A stretch of DNA of 64,000 nt from Cytophagaceae bacterium (GTDB lineage Bacteria; Bacteroidota; Bacteroidia; Cytophagales; Cytophagaceae), in the NCBI GenBank assembly GCA_025454925.1, contig JALONM010000007.1:58220-122219 (forward strand), in the 5' to 3' direction. Shown here one piece after another: positions 9,720-17,856 of this stretch. The translations under genes and the position numbers were made by a program. The notes beneath the pieces are model-generated. The model had not been told where the DNA came from and made no database searches. It was given only the letters and a program-made list of their open reading frames with translations. How positions within the stretch are numbered: the stretch's first letter is position 1; the number at the start of each line of letters is the position of its first letter.

Positions 9720-10574
9720 TTAAAAGGCTTTTAAACTTAAATCCAGGCTTTTCACCTGATGCGTGAGGGCTCCTACTGAAATAAAATCCACTCCTGTTTC
9801 GGCAATCGCGCGTATAGTCTTTTCTGTCACCCCACCGGAGGCTTCGGTAGCACAGCGGCCTGCAATTAACGCTACCGCCGCTTTCATTTCTTCAAGACTC
9901 ATGTTATCCAACATAATTCGTTCTAGATCCTTGCTATAGAGCAAGGCTTGCTTTACTTCTTCCAAGTTTCTGGTTTCGATTTCAATCGGAAGAAACTTGC
10001 CTTTTCCTTGACGGTACAGCAAGGCTGATTCTATTGCGCTGGATATACCACCCGCATAATCAACGTGATTATCTTTGAGCATAATCATGTCGTACAGTCC
10101 AAAACGATGGTTTATCCCCCCGCCAATGGCCACTGCCCACTTTTCACAAATTCTGAAATTGGGGGTGGTTTTTCGAGTATCTAATAAGCGGGAAGATGTA
10201 TTTTGAAGTAGAGATACAAGATAACGTGTATAGGTAGCGATGCCACTCATTCGCTGCATGCAGTTCAACACCAGGCGCTCAGAAGCAAGAATAGATCTCA
10301 CCTTTCCGTAAACTCGCAGTGCTTCCATACCTGGCTCTATGGTGACACCATCCTGCAATAAGACTTCTACACGCAATGCAGGGTCCACCTGACGAAAAAT
10401 GGCTTTGGCCATTTCAACTCCTGCCAATATTCCCTGATCTTTTACCAACAGACGAGCTTTTCCTTCGGCATGTTCCGGAATGGATGAGATAGAAGAGTGA
10501 TCCCCGTCGCCCAAGTCCTCAGCAAGGGCAGAACAAATAAATTGATGGATCTTTTCAGGCGCCAGATAATTCAC
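9720..10574 (-). CDS. nadC: Nicotinate-nucleotide pyrophosphorylase (carboxylating)
   Basis: 284 residues, the usual length. The enzyme makes nicotinate mononucleotide from quinolinate and PRPP in de novo NAD synthesis, in the cytosol. Diagnostic stretches are SALAEDLGDGDHSS at the start, LNCMQRMSGIAT, LLDTRKTTPNFR (phosphoribosyl/quinolinate binding), GGGINHRFGLYDMIMLKDNH, and EIETRNLEE followed by MLDNMS and ASGGV in the barrel core. It lies between a DUF4783 gene (42 bases upstream) and a YcxB-like gene (10 bases downstream). No nadA or nadB is in this window. Confidence 0.95.
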   Translation of the reverse strand: MNYLAPEKIHQFICSALAEDLGDGDHSSISSIPEHAEGKARLLVKDQGILAGVEMAKAIFRQVDPALRVEVLLQDGVTIEPGMEALRVYGKVRSILASERLVLNCMQRMSGIATYTRYLVSLLQNTSSRLLDTRKTTPNFRICEKWAVAIGGGINHRFGLYDMIMLKDNHVDYAGGISSAIESALLYRQGKGKFLPIEIETRNLEEVKQALLYSKDLERIMLDNMSLEEMKAAVALIAGRCATEASGGVTEKTIRAIAETGVDFISVGALTHQVKSLDLSLKAF

Positions 10575-10616
10575 GCCGCAAAAATATCAAAAAAAAGGAT
10601 TCGGATACGACTTGTG

Positions 10617-11006
10617 CTATTCTTTTGTAAAATCAATAGAATCAATAACATATGTACCTCTGTTTTGGCGCATGACAATGTACACCTGATAGGTGCCATT
10701 CATGTACATATACTTACCAATTGTGTAATAAAGTCCTTCGCGAGTGGCACCCTGGTGGACCAACTGATAATCATTGGGTAAATTCCTTCTAAAAAAATCT
10801 TTGAGAATCATTTCGGCTTGCGTCTTGGAATAGGTTCCCTTTACCCCATTGAGGTTAATTTCAACGAGTTCCCCCATGTTTCGGGTAAAGGCTTTTGCAT
10901 CCGCCATTTTAAAATAAGCGGGCAATGCATTGATTAAGTCATCCTGAGCAAACAGAACATGAAACTGAAGCACACAAAAAAATATGGCAAATAAATTTTT
11001 CATCAA
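10617..11006 (-). CDS. DUF4783 secreted protein upstream of nadC
   Basis: 129 residues with a clear Sec signal peptide (MMKNLFAIFFCVLQFHVLFA, cut before Q). The remainder, about 108 residues, has an NTF2-like pattern (ALPAYFKMADAKAFTRNMGE, then AEMILKDFFRRN and YTIGKYMYMNGTYQVYIVMR) and matches what I know of DUF4783, a family commonly encoded beside nadC in Bacteroidota. It should be periplasmic or surface-exposed. Function is unknown; an enzymatic role in NAD synthesis is unlikely given the export signal. Confidence 0.8.
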   Translation of the reverse strand: MMKNLFAIFFCVLQFHVLFAQDDLINALPAYFKMADAKAFTRNMGELVEINLNGVKGTYSKTQAEMILKDFFRRNLPNDYQLVHQGATREGLYYTIGKYMYMNGTYQVYIVMRQNRGTYVIDSIDFTKE

Positions 11007-11023
11007 ACCGCACTTATTCTAGA

Positions 11024-11031
11024 CAAAACTA
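11024..11031 (-). promoter_or_regulatory. Candidate -7 box of the DUF4783-nadC operon
   Basis: TAGTTTTG on the minus strand fits TAnnTTTG and would start transcription about 10 bases before the DUF4783 ATG. No good -33 TTG is seen at the right spacing, so this is tentative. Confidence 0.35.
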
Positions 11032-11378
11032 ACAGCAAAAATTAAGCCATACAGAACCCAAATATTTATTTATCCATACTTTTCGAATTCCTATGTCTAT
11101 GTTAATCGGTATAGCAATACAAATCCAATCGATTTGTTCATCAAAACACTTCTGTAAAATTGAATTTTTCAATTATTTACTTTGTACGAACAAAGAATAA
11201 AAAGCCTATGAATTTTTCAACTTGCTGTATTACAAGCTTACACAAAAAATGTTTACCATTTCGTGTTGTTTAAGTATCATTTCAAAAAATTAAACAAGCT
11301 ATAATCCGCGCCAATAAAGGCTTGCAGGTGGTACGAACATGGAAAAAAGCGGCTTCATACGGAGTCGTGCAACAAAGG

Positions 11379-11410
11379 TTTTCAAATAGGTTTTTACACC
11401 TATTTGAAAA
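11379..11410 (+). terminator. Perfect AT-rich hairpin, terminator or operator
   Basis: Arms TTTTCAAATAGGT (11,379-11,391) and ACCTATTTGAAAA (11,398-11,410) pair perfectly around a six-base loop. A TTTTTT run follows five bases later on the plus strand. It may end a small RNA or bind a dimeric regulator upstream of the next gene. Confidence 0.4.
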
Positions 11411-11489
11411 ATGAGTTTTTTAGCTGATTCTTTTTATTTAGTCATTCCCTACCTTTAAACCGTGATACGATTATGAAACTATTGTGATT

Positions 11490-12278
11490 ATGCTCGATTC
11501 TACTCATTACTCGCCCTACGGTGGCCTTAGCTCCAGAAGAAAATACCTGCTTATTACCCTTGCCATCATAACTATGGGCTTGTCCATCATAGAGGTGCTC
11601 ACTACCATACAAAAAAATGAAGTGTCACCGGTTTCTTTTATGAAAGAAAATGCCACGCTGGTGATCACCTTCTTAATGGCACTATTTTTTAATGCCGCCT
11701 TGTTGTGGTTCTACAAAAAAACAAGTGTTTCGATCGATACAGAAACTGAAAATATCAAAAAAATGTATCCGAATGGCCAGGAAGCAGAAGACTCCTTTTT
11801 GGAATTGGTATTGGAAGAGGAGCCGGGTGAAGATGTACCTCAGATAAATGCCAAACTCCAGGAATGGAAGAACAAAGGTGAATATTTATTGTATAAAGCC
11901 ATTAACAATTCAAATAAGCATTTCCCTTATTCAGGCTTTCTTTCCGAGCTCTGTCAATACGCTCGTTGCGAATTCGCAAACTTATACCTTGCCGATGCCA
12001 ACGAAGAGTTGATTTGTATTGCCAAATATGGTAATTGGGAATCAAAAGAATCTGGAATACCTGGCGAGATGATGCAGGAGGAAAAATGGAAAAATAATTC
12101 CATTGTAATCTTACCCATTCGCCTGGAAAGCGCTACTATTGGTATGTTGGAAGTAAGTACCTCTGAGCAGTTCTGCAACACGGAGCGAGAATTATTAAAT
12201 TCTGCTATTAAAATTATAACTCCGAAAGTAGTTGCGCATTATCTGCTTAAAAATTATACGGGAAGAATTTCAGCCTGA
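11490..12278 (+). CDS. Membrane protein with a GAF-like domain
   Basis: 262 residues from ATG 11,490; an in-frame GTG lies two codons earlier but the ATG is the better start. Two transmembrane segments (about 19-40 and 58-76) are followed by an acidic linker and a C-terminal region of about 125 residues with a GAF-like course: FLSELCQYARCEFANLYLA, then ELICIAKYGNW, IVILPIRLESATIGMLEVS and TERELLNSAIKII. The domain probably binds a small ligand in the cytosol. There is no kinase, cyclase or response output domain, so it is unusually short for a sensor. The symporter gene follows after 55 bases and could be co-transcribed. Confidence 0.55.
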   Translation: MLDSTHYSPYGGLSSRRKYLLITLAIITMGLSIIEVLTTIQKNEVSPVSFMKENATLVITFLMALFFNAALLWFYKKTSVSIDTETENIKKMYPNGQEAEDSFLELVLEEEPGEDVPQINAKLQEWKNKGEYLLYKAINNSNKHFPYSGFLSELCQYARCEFANLYLADANEELICIAKYGNWESKESGIPGEMMQEEKWKNNSIVILPIRLESATIGMLEVSTSEQFCNTERELLNSAIKIITPKVVAHYLLKNYTGRISA

Positions 12279-12333
12279 TAAACAGTACTATTTCTTGATA
12301 CTACGCCAGGAATGAGTACCTTGGTAGTGTATC

Positions 12334-13581
12334 ATGAACGTAAGCATTCGCATACAAACCTTCCATTGGGTTTTACTTGGTTTATTCGTTGGAATACTAC
12401 TTGGCTGGCTGTTCCCAGGGCATGCGGAAACCGGAAAAGCAACGGCGGAAGTATTCATCCGGCTTATAAAAATGATGGTGGGTCCCATTATTTTTGCCAC
12501 ACTGGTTTCGGGTATCGCTCATGTGCGCGATCTTAAATCTCTGGGTAGGCTTGGATTAAAATCCTTGATCTATTTTGAACTCCTTACCACTGTAGCACTG
12601 CTGCTTGGGTACTTAACGGTACAATGGTGGCAGCCGGGAGCTTCACTACAACTTTCCAGCCTCGGACCACTTTCTGTCTCTCCTACGCCTGCAGCCACCT
12701 CCCCCCTTCATCTTATTCCAGGCTCCTTGCTGGAGCCATTCCTGCACATGAACCTTCTTCAAGTGCTCGTGCTCGCCATCCTTACCGGTTTGTCATTGAG
12801 CAAAATGGGTAATACAGGCGATACCCTACTGGCTGGAATAGAAAAAATAGGAAAGTTACTTTTCCAGATGTTAACGCTTATTATGTACGCCGCTCCCATC
12901 GGTGTTGCTGGAGCCATGTGGTACACCGTAGGTGCTCTCGGCACCAACACTTTATTGTCTTTGCTTTACCTCATGGTGTGTGTATATGCTACATGTGGAA
13001 TCTTTATTGCTTTTATTCTTGCAGGGGTGGCCTATTTTTCCGGCTTTAACATTTGGCGATTTATTTGGTACATCCGACAGGAATTGATGCTTGCATTCGC
13101 TACTTCTTCCTCAGAAACGGCTTTACCCGGACTCATGCAAAAACTTGAACAAGCCGGATGTCCAAAAAACATTGTCGGTTTGGTGGTTCCTACAGGATAT
13201 TCCTTTAATCTGGATGGAACTTGCATCTATCTGACGATGGGCGCATTTTTTCTGGCTCAAGCCACCCAAACTTCTCTGAGTTGGCAAGAGGAAGCAGGTT
13301 TGATCGCACTGATGATGCTCACTTCCAAGGGGGCTGCGGCTGTTACAGGAGGTGGGTTAATCACCTTGTCCGCCACCTTGCAATCATTTCAGAAAATTCC
13401 GCACTCCGGACTATCTTTGCTCCTAGGCATAGACCGTGTAATGTCTGAAGCCCGAACAGTAACCAATCTTATAGGAAATGGTGTAGCCACCCTTGTAATA
13501 GCGCGTTGGGAGAAGCAATTAGACCTAGAATCCATGAAAAGGGTCTTCCGAAACGATAGCCCTTCCAAAAAAGTTGAATAA
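12334..13581 (+). CDS. Dicarboxylate/amino acid:cation symporter (DAACS family)
   Basis: 415 residues, an inner-membrane carrier of the SLC1/GltP/DctA fold that takes up C4-dicarboxylates or acidic amino acids with H+ or Na+. The family signatures are complete: the serine-rich hairpin FATSSSETALPGL, then VPTGYSFNLDGTCIYL (the NLDGT motif), then SKGAAAVTGGGLITL and GIDRVMSEARTVTNLIGNG. The helical N-terminal half carries FIRLIKMMVGPIIFATLVSG. The sequence does not decide between glutamate, aspartate and dicarboxylates as substrate. The cysteine after NLDGT, often N in homologues, is a small deviation. Confidence 0.9.
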   Translation: MNVSIRIQTFHWVLLGLFVGILLGWLFPGHAETGKATAEVFIRLIKMMVGPIIFATLVSGIAHVRDLKSLGRLGLKSLIYFELLTTVALLLGYLTVQWWQPGASLQLSSLGPLSVSPTPAATSPLHLIPGSLLEPFLHMNLLQVLVLAILTGLSLSKMGNTGDTLLAGIEKIGKLLFQMLTLIMYAAPIGVAGAMWYTVGALGTNTLLSLLYLMVCVYATCGIFIAFILAGVAYFSGFNIWRFIWYIRQELMLAFATSSSETALPGLMQKLEQAGCPKNIVGLVVPTGYSFNLDGTCIYLTMGAFFLAQATQTSLSWQEEAGLIALMMLTSKGAAAVTGGGLITLSATLQSFQKIPHSGLSLLLGIDRVMSEARTVTNLIGNGVATLVIARWEKQLDLESMKRVFRNDSPSKKVE

Positions 13582-13704
13582 CAGTCTTTTAATGAAGGAA
13601 TACACCTCGTTAAACCCTTGGTTTTGATGGCCTTCTAGAGTCTATAAACAGGCTTCTTTCCCATTTAAGCTATGGTTTTACTTCTTTTATTCACGCATTA
13701 GCTG

Positions 13705-13712
13705 TACTTTTG
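13705..13712 (+). promoter_or_regulatory. -7 promoter box before era
   Basis: TACTTTTG fits TAnnTTTG exactly. Transcription would begin near 13,719, which makes an ATG at 13,721 nearly leaderless and supports ATG 13,751 as the start of era. The -33 box is weak. Confidence 0.45.
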
Positions 13713-13750
13713 CAGCCTTATTGCGCTCAGGCAATTATTTAACATCGAAT

Positions 13751-14641
13751 ATGAATCAGGGTCACAAAGCAGGATTTGTCAGCATCATTGGAAGACCCAA
13801 TGCAGGAAAATCTACCTTGATGAATGTGCTGGTAGGTGAAAACTTATCCATCATTACCGCGAAGGCACAAACCACCCGTCATCGTATCATGGGAATTTTG
13901 AGCGGCGAACACTTTCAGGTGGTTTATTCGGATACTCCAGGAATCATTGAGCCTAAATACGAATTGCATCGCTCCATGATGAGCTTTGTAAATACTTCGT
14001 TGGAAGACGCCGATGTGATTTTATTTGTAACGGATATTCATGAAAAGTATTCCGAAGATCCAATTGTAGAGCGCCTTCAGCGGATCACCAATATTCCGAT
14101 GATTCTATTGATTAATAAAATCGATCGCTCCAATACTTCCGAAGTAGAGAATAAGTGTGCGGAATGGAAAATTAAATTGCCCAATGCACGGATTATACCC
14201 ATCAGCGCGCTTGAAAAATTTAATACCGAACAAATCTTTCCTCTGCTCTTGGAATTGCTTCCTGAACATCCAGCCTTTTTCCCCAAAGATGAGCTTACGG
14301 ATAAAAACGAGCGTTTCTTTGCATCTGAAATAATCCGTGAAAAAATATTTACCAATTACGACAAAGAAATTCCATACAGTTGTGAGGTGGTAGTTACTTC
14401 CTTTAAAGAAGAACCCAAAATCATACGTATTGCAGCTGATATCTACGTAGAAAAAAACAGTCAAAAAGGAATTTTGATCGGACACAAAGGAGAAGCATTG
14501 AAAAAGGTAGGAACAGAAGCCCGCCTTGACATGGAGAAATTCTTTGGGAAAAAAGTCTTTCTGGAAACGTATGTGCGTATCGAAGAGGATTGGAGAAATA
14601 AAGAAAGAGGTCTCAATAAATTTGGTTACAATCCCCAATAA
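13751..14641 (+). CDS. era: GTPase Era
   Basis: 296 residues from ATG 13,751, chosen over ATG 13,721 because MNQGHKAGFVSIIGRPN is the usual family start and the promoter box is just upstream. Era binds the 3' end of 16S rRNA and helps mature the 30S subunit. G1 is GRPNAGKS, the switch region carries TTRH, G3 is DTPG, and G4 is NKID. The C-terminal KH domain is present: EIIREKIF, then VVVTSFKEE and GILIGHKGEALKKVGTEARLDME. It is followed by der, which fits a ribosome-assembly cluster. Confidence 0.95.
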   Translation: MNQGHKAGFVSIIGRPNAGKSTLMNVLVGENLSIITAKAQTTRHRIMGILSGEHFQVVYSDTPGIIEPKYELHRSMMSFVNTSLEDADVILFVTDIHEKYSEDPIVERLQRITNIPMILLINKIDRSNTSEVENKCAEWKIKLPNARIIPISALEKFNTEQIFPLLLELLPEHPAFFPKDELTDKNERFFASEIIREKIFTNYDKEIPYSCEVVVTSFKEEPKIIRIAADIYVEKNSQKGILIGHKGEALKKVGTEARLDMEKFFGKKVFLETYVRIEEDWRNKERGLNKFGYNPQ

Positions 14642-14717
14642 AGAGCCTGCATCCAAACCCGGTTCAATCTTTCATGGAAGCAGGAGTGCACTAAGAATTT
14701 AATTAGAAAATAACATC

Positions 14718-16028
14718 ATGCCCAATATAGTAGCGATAGTAGGAAGGCCCAACGTAGGTAAGTCTACCTTTTTTAACCGACTGGTAGGAAAACCCGACGC
14801 CATTATGGACGATCAGAGTGGTGTAACCCGCGACAGGCACTACGGACATGCCGAGTGGCAAGGCACCTATTTTACGGTCATCGATACAGGAGGATACGTA
14901 AGTGGATCCGACGATGTATTTGAAGCTCAAATTCGCGAACAGGTAGAACTGGCAATTGAAGAAGCAGACGTAGTGCTTTTCGTAGTTGACGCTCACGTGG
15001 GCATGCATCCGCTCGATGAAGAATTTGCCAAACAACTGCGCCGTTTTAAAAAGCCATCACTGCTCGTGGCGAATAAAGCTGACACCGGCGCTTATGCCAA
15101 CAGCACCGGAGAGTTTTATGCCTTGGGAATGGGCGATGTTTTCCCTATTTCCGCTCAAAATGGATCTGGCACTGGAGATTTACTGGATAAGATTTGTGAG
15201 TTTTTCCCTGATGATGGAGTAGAAGATCCCGACGCAGGAATCCCTCGTATTGCCATATTGGGTAGACCTAACGTTGGCAAATCCTCGTTTGTAAATACCT
15301 TGCTGGGTAAAAACAGAAGCATCGTAACCAACATTGCGGGAACTACCCGCGACTCTATCGACGCCCGATACAAAGCCTATGGCAAAGAGTTTATTCTTAC
15401 CGACACCGCCGGTCTACGCCGCAAAGCCAAGGTAAACGAAGACATAGAATTTTATTCGGTCTTGCGTTCGGTAAGAGCGCTCGAACGTTCTGATATTATT
15501 ATTCTTATGCTGGACGCACAGCAAGGCATGGAATCACAGGATCTGAAAATCCTGAGTATGGCCATTGAAAATAATAAAGGCGTGCTCATTCTGGTGAATA
15601 AATGGGACCTGGTAGAAAACAAAACAAGCAAAACCACACAGGAATTCGAAAAACAGATTCGCGAATCCATGCACATGGTTTCGTATTTACCAATCATGTT
15701 TATTTCCGTGCAGGAAAAACAACGGATCTTTCAAGCCATTGAAAAGGCAATTCATATTTTTGAAAATATGAAAACAAAGATTCCTACTTCCGAACTTAAT
15801 AATAAACTGCTGCCTGAAATTGAATACTATCCGCCTCCTGCTACTAAAGGGAAGCATATACAAATCAAATACATTACCCAATTGCCTACCAAAAGCGTAA
15901 GCTTTGCATTTTTCTGTAATCTTCCGCAATATATAAAAGACCCATACAAGCGATTTTTAGAAAACAAGCTTCGTGAGCATTTTGATTTTGAAGGAATACC
16001 TATAAACATCGTCTGCAAAAATAAATAA
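14718..16028 (+). CDS. der: GTPase Der (EngA)
   Basis: 436 residues, full length. Der has two GTPase domains in tandem and acts in 50S subunit assembly. Both P-loops are visible (GRPNVGKS near residues 8 and 182), each with its own DTGG or DTAG switch and NKAD or NKWD specificity motif. The C-terminal KH-like domain runs from about 350 (LPEIEYYPPPATKGKHIQIKY) to the end. It lies 76 bases after era with no terminator between them, so they are probably co-transcribed. Confidence 0.96.
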   Translation: MPNIVAIVGRPNVGKSTFFNRLVGKPDAIMDDQSGVTRDRHYGHAEWQGTYFTVIDTGGYVSGSDDVFEAQIREQVELAIEEADVVLFVVDAHVGMHPLDEEFAKQLRRFKKPSLLVANKADTGAYANSTGEFYALGMGDVFPISAQNGSGTGDLLDKICEFFPDDGVEDPDAGIPRIAILGRPNVGKSSFVNTLLGKNRSIVTNIAGTTRDSIDARYKAYGKEFILTDTAGLRRKAKVNEDIEFYSVLRSVRALERSDIIILMLDAQQGMESQDLKILSMAIENNKGVLILVNKWDLVENKTSKTTQEFEKQIRESMHMVSYLPIMFISVQEKQRIFQAIEKAIHIFENMKTKIPTSELNNKLLPEIEYYPPPATKGKHIQIKYITQLPTKSVSFAFFCNLPQYIKDPYKRFLENKLREHFDFEGIPINIVCKNK

Positions 16029-16096
16029 GCATGCCGCAGGGCCATTCGTTGCCTTAACCGCATGCGGCGTATTGGCCATGTGAACTACGTCCTCGT

Positions 16097-16894
16097 ATGG
16101 ATACTTTTCAGGAGTCATTGCAACTGAAACTTTCCGGATTGGGATTTTCCTCCAGTGTTTCCGGAATTTCAGCAACCCTTGCTTTCCACTGCGGTACGCT
16201 GGAAGTAATCGGTGTGCCTTACGAAGCGCATACTCAGTCGTTCCCGGAAGATTATTGGTTGGGCTACAAACTTCAACGGCTCCATTCCGGAATCAATGTG
16301 GTATTCATCTGGCAAGATCGCTGGGAACAACAACAAGAATTACTATTGGCGCGGCTGGCAGCACGCCTGGGTAAGATCCCCAGCCTACATGCACGCCACT
16401 GCAGCATTCACGATGTAACGTCGGAAGAATGGCTGCACTTTACAAAGCAACATCATCCTGGTGTTAGCCTTTCACTTCCGATCCGATATGGTTTGTACCA
16501 GCATGGGGTGCTGCTGGCAGCCGCTGGCTTTGCAAGACCCCGGGCTTGGAAAAAACCAGAAAGGAATTACCTATCGTTGGAATTGGTGCGCTACGTCAGC
16601 AGTAATCGGGTACACATAAACGGTGGCCTTAGCAAACTGTTGGACTATGCAGAAAAAAAATGGATGCCCGATGACATCATGACGTACATCGACTTAGACT
16701 GGTCGGATGGAAAAGGATTTGAACAAATTGGGTTTAAAAAAATTTCTACTACCGGACCTATTTCCTTTTTCGTAAATTCAGCAACCCATGAACGCCTGCA
16801 CTCCAACAGAATGGCCGAAAACAGCGATTCTCCATGGATGAAAGTAATGAATTGCGGTAGTTTAAAAATGATCCGAACATGCCACCCCTCCTAG
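16097..16894 (+). CDS. Unknown protein with a phage-like nuclease-associated domain pattern
   Basis: 265 residues, cytosolic. I do not recognise a named family with certainty. Residues about 95-230 follow a pattern I associate with domains found in phage and homing-endonuclease proteins: HARHCSIHDVTSEEWLHF, then HHPG, IRYGLYQHGVLLAAAGFARP, LELVRYVSSNRVHINGGLSK and TYIDLDWSDGKGFEQIGFKK. The N-terminal 90 residues may be a nuclease-like fold, since restriction or VSR-type domains often precede this part. The stop overlaps the miaA start by 16 bases, so translation is likely coupled. Its place between der and miaA suggests a settled chromosomal gene rather than a recent arrival. Confidence 0.5.
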   Translation: MDTFQESLQLKLSGLGFSSSVSGISATLAFHCGTLEVIGVPYEAHTQSFPEDYWLGYKLQRLHSGINVVFIWQDRWEQQQELLLARLAARLGKIPSLHARHCSIHDVTSEEWLHFTKQHHPGVSLSLPIRYGLYQHGVLLAAAGFARPRAWKKPERNYLSLELVRYVSSNRVHINGGLSKLLDYAEKKWMPDDIMTYIDLDWSDGKGFEQIGFKKISTTGPISFFVNSATHERLHSNRMAENSDSPWMKVMNCGSLKMIRTCHPS

Positions 16895-17802
16895 TTATCA
16901 GCGGACCTACTGCCAGCGGCAAAACTGAACTTGCCGTGCAAGTGGCGGTGGCTTTAAATGCCGAAATTATCAGCGCCGATTCCCGACAGGTTTTCAAACG
17001 CATGAACATTGGAACTGGCAAAGACTATAACGCTTACCGCACCACTACCGGCGAAAAAATTCCGTACCACTTAATTGACATTCGAGAACCGGGAGAGGAA
17101 TACAGTGTTACAGATTTTGTTCAAGATGCGAGCAAGGTACTGGAGCAATTGGAAGAAAAAAATAAAACGGCCCTCGTATGCGGAGGCAGCGGTTTTTACA
17201 TACAAGGCTTGCTTCAATCGATGGAACGCACGCAAGTGCCTCCGGATCATGCATTCAGAAACCGTTTGCAAAGCTTGAGCAAGGAAGAATTACTAAGCCT
17301 GCTGCAAACCTATCCGGCATTAGAATCGGTCGATACACAATCCAAACAACGTATTATCAGGGCACTCGAAATAGCTCGCTATGAAGCCGCACACGGTCGC
17401 CTGCAACGTGAGGATGAAAAAAGGGCACATGTTTTTTTTGCCCTGGACCTTCCTAGAGAAATACGCAGAAAAAAAATTTCAGATCGCTTTAGTAAGAGAA
17501 TGCAGGAAGGTATGGTAGAAGAAGTACAACACTTGTTGCAGGAGGGCATTGCTCCCGAAAAACTTCAACGATACGGATTAGAGTATAAATTTATTTGCGA
17601 CTATTTACTAGGGCTATATTCCTACGAAAAGTTATTAGAACTCCTCGAAACTGCCATACAGCAATATGCCAAACGGCAAATGACCTGGCTGCGAAAAATG
17701 GAAAAAGACGGATATTGCATTCACTGGCTTTCTGCAATGGATGAGCCTTACCGAAATGTACAACGAATACAGGAAATACTCCATAAATATTCCGCGACAT
17801 AA
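16879..17802 (+). CDS. miaA: tRNA dimethylallyltransferase
   Basis: 307 residues. The enzyme transfers a dimethylallyl group to N6 of A37 in tRNAs that read UNN codons. The P-loop GPTASGKT is at the start, followed by NAEIISADSRQVFKRMNIGT, the PYHLIDI motif, CGGSGFYIQGLL, and the C-terminal KRQMTWLRK. It overlaps the upstream unknown gene by 16 bases and converges with the DPP4 gene, 54 bases away, with no clear terminator between. Confidence 0.96.
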   Translation: MPPLLVISGPTASGKTELAVQVAVALNAEIISADSRQVFKRMNIGTGKDYNAYRTTTGEKIPYHLIDIREPGEEYSVTDFVQDASKVLEQLEEKNKTALVCGGSGFYIQGLLQSMERTQVPPDHAFRNRLQSLSKEELLSLLQTYPALESVDTQSKQRIIRALEIARYEAAHGRLQREDEKRAHVFFALDLPREIRRKKISDRFSKRMQEGMVEEVQHLLQEGIAPEKLQRYGLEYKFICDYLLGLYSYEKLLELLETAIQQYAKRQMTWLRKMEKDGYCIHWLSAMDEPYRNVQRIQEILHKYSAT

Positions 17803-17856
17803 AACGCTACCGCTCTTACTCAGACATCCGACAAATCCTTTTCAATAAGAATGCAA

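Larger units (their letters stand above)
11007..11489. other. 483-base divergent intergenic region with two inverted repeats
   Basis: No convincing gene. It holds the candidate nadC-operon -7 box, a small palindrome CTTTGT-ACGA-ACAAAG (11,180-11,195), a 21-codon ORF (11,208-11,273) with no recognisable product, and a perfect 13-bp hairpin (11,379-11,410) followed after five bases by six T. These pieces could make up a short untranslated transcript of about 200 bases, but nothing proves it. Confidence 0.4.

Noticed and set aside
14105..14656. 183-codon minus-strand frame opposite era
   Set aside because: Fully antisense to era, whose domains are complete; composition has no resemblance to a real protein.
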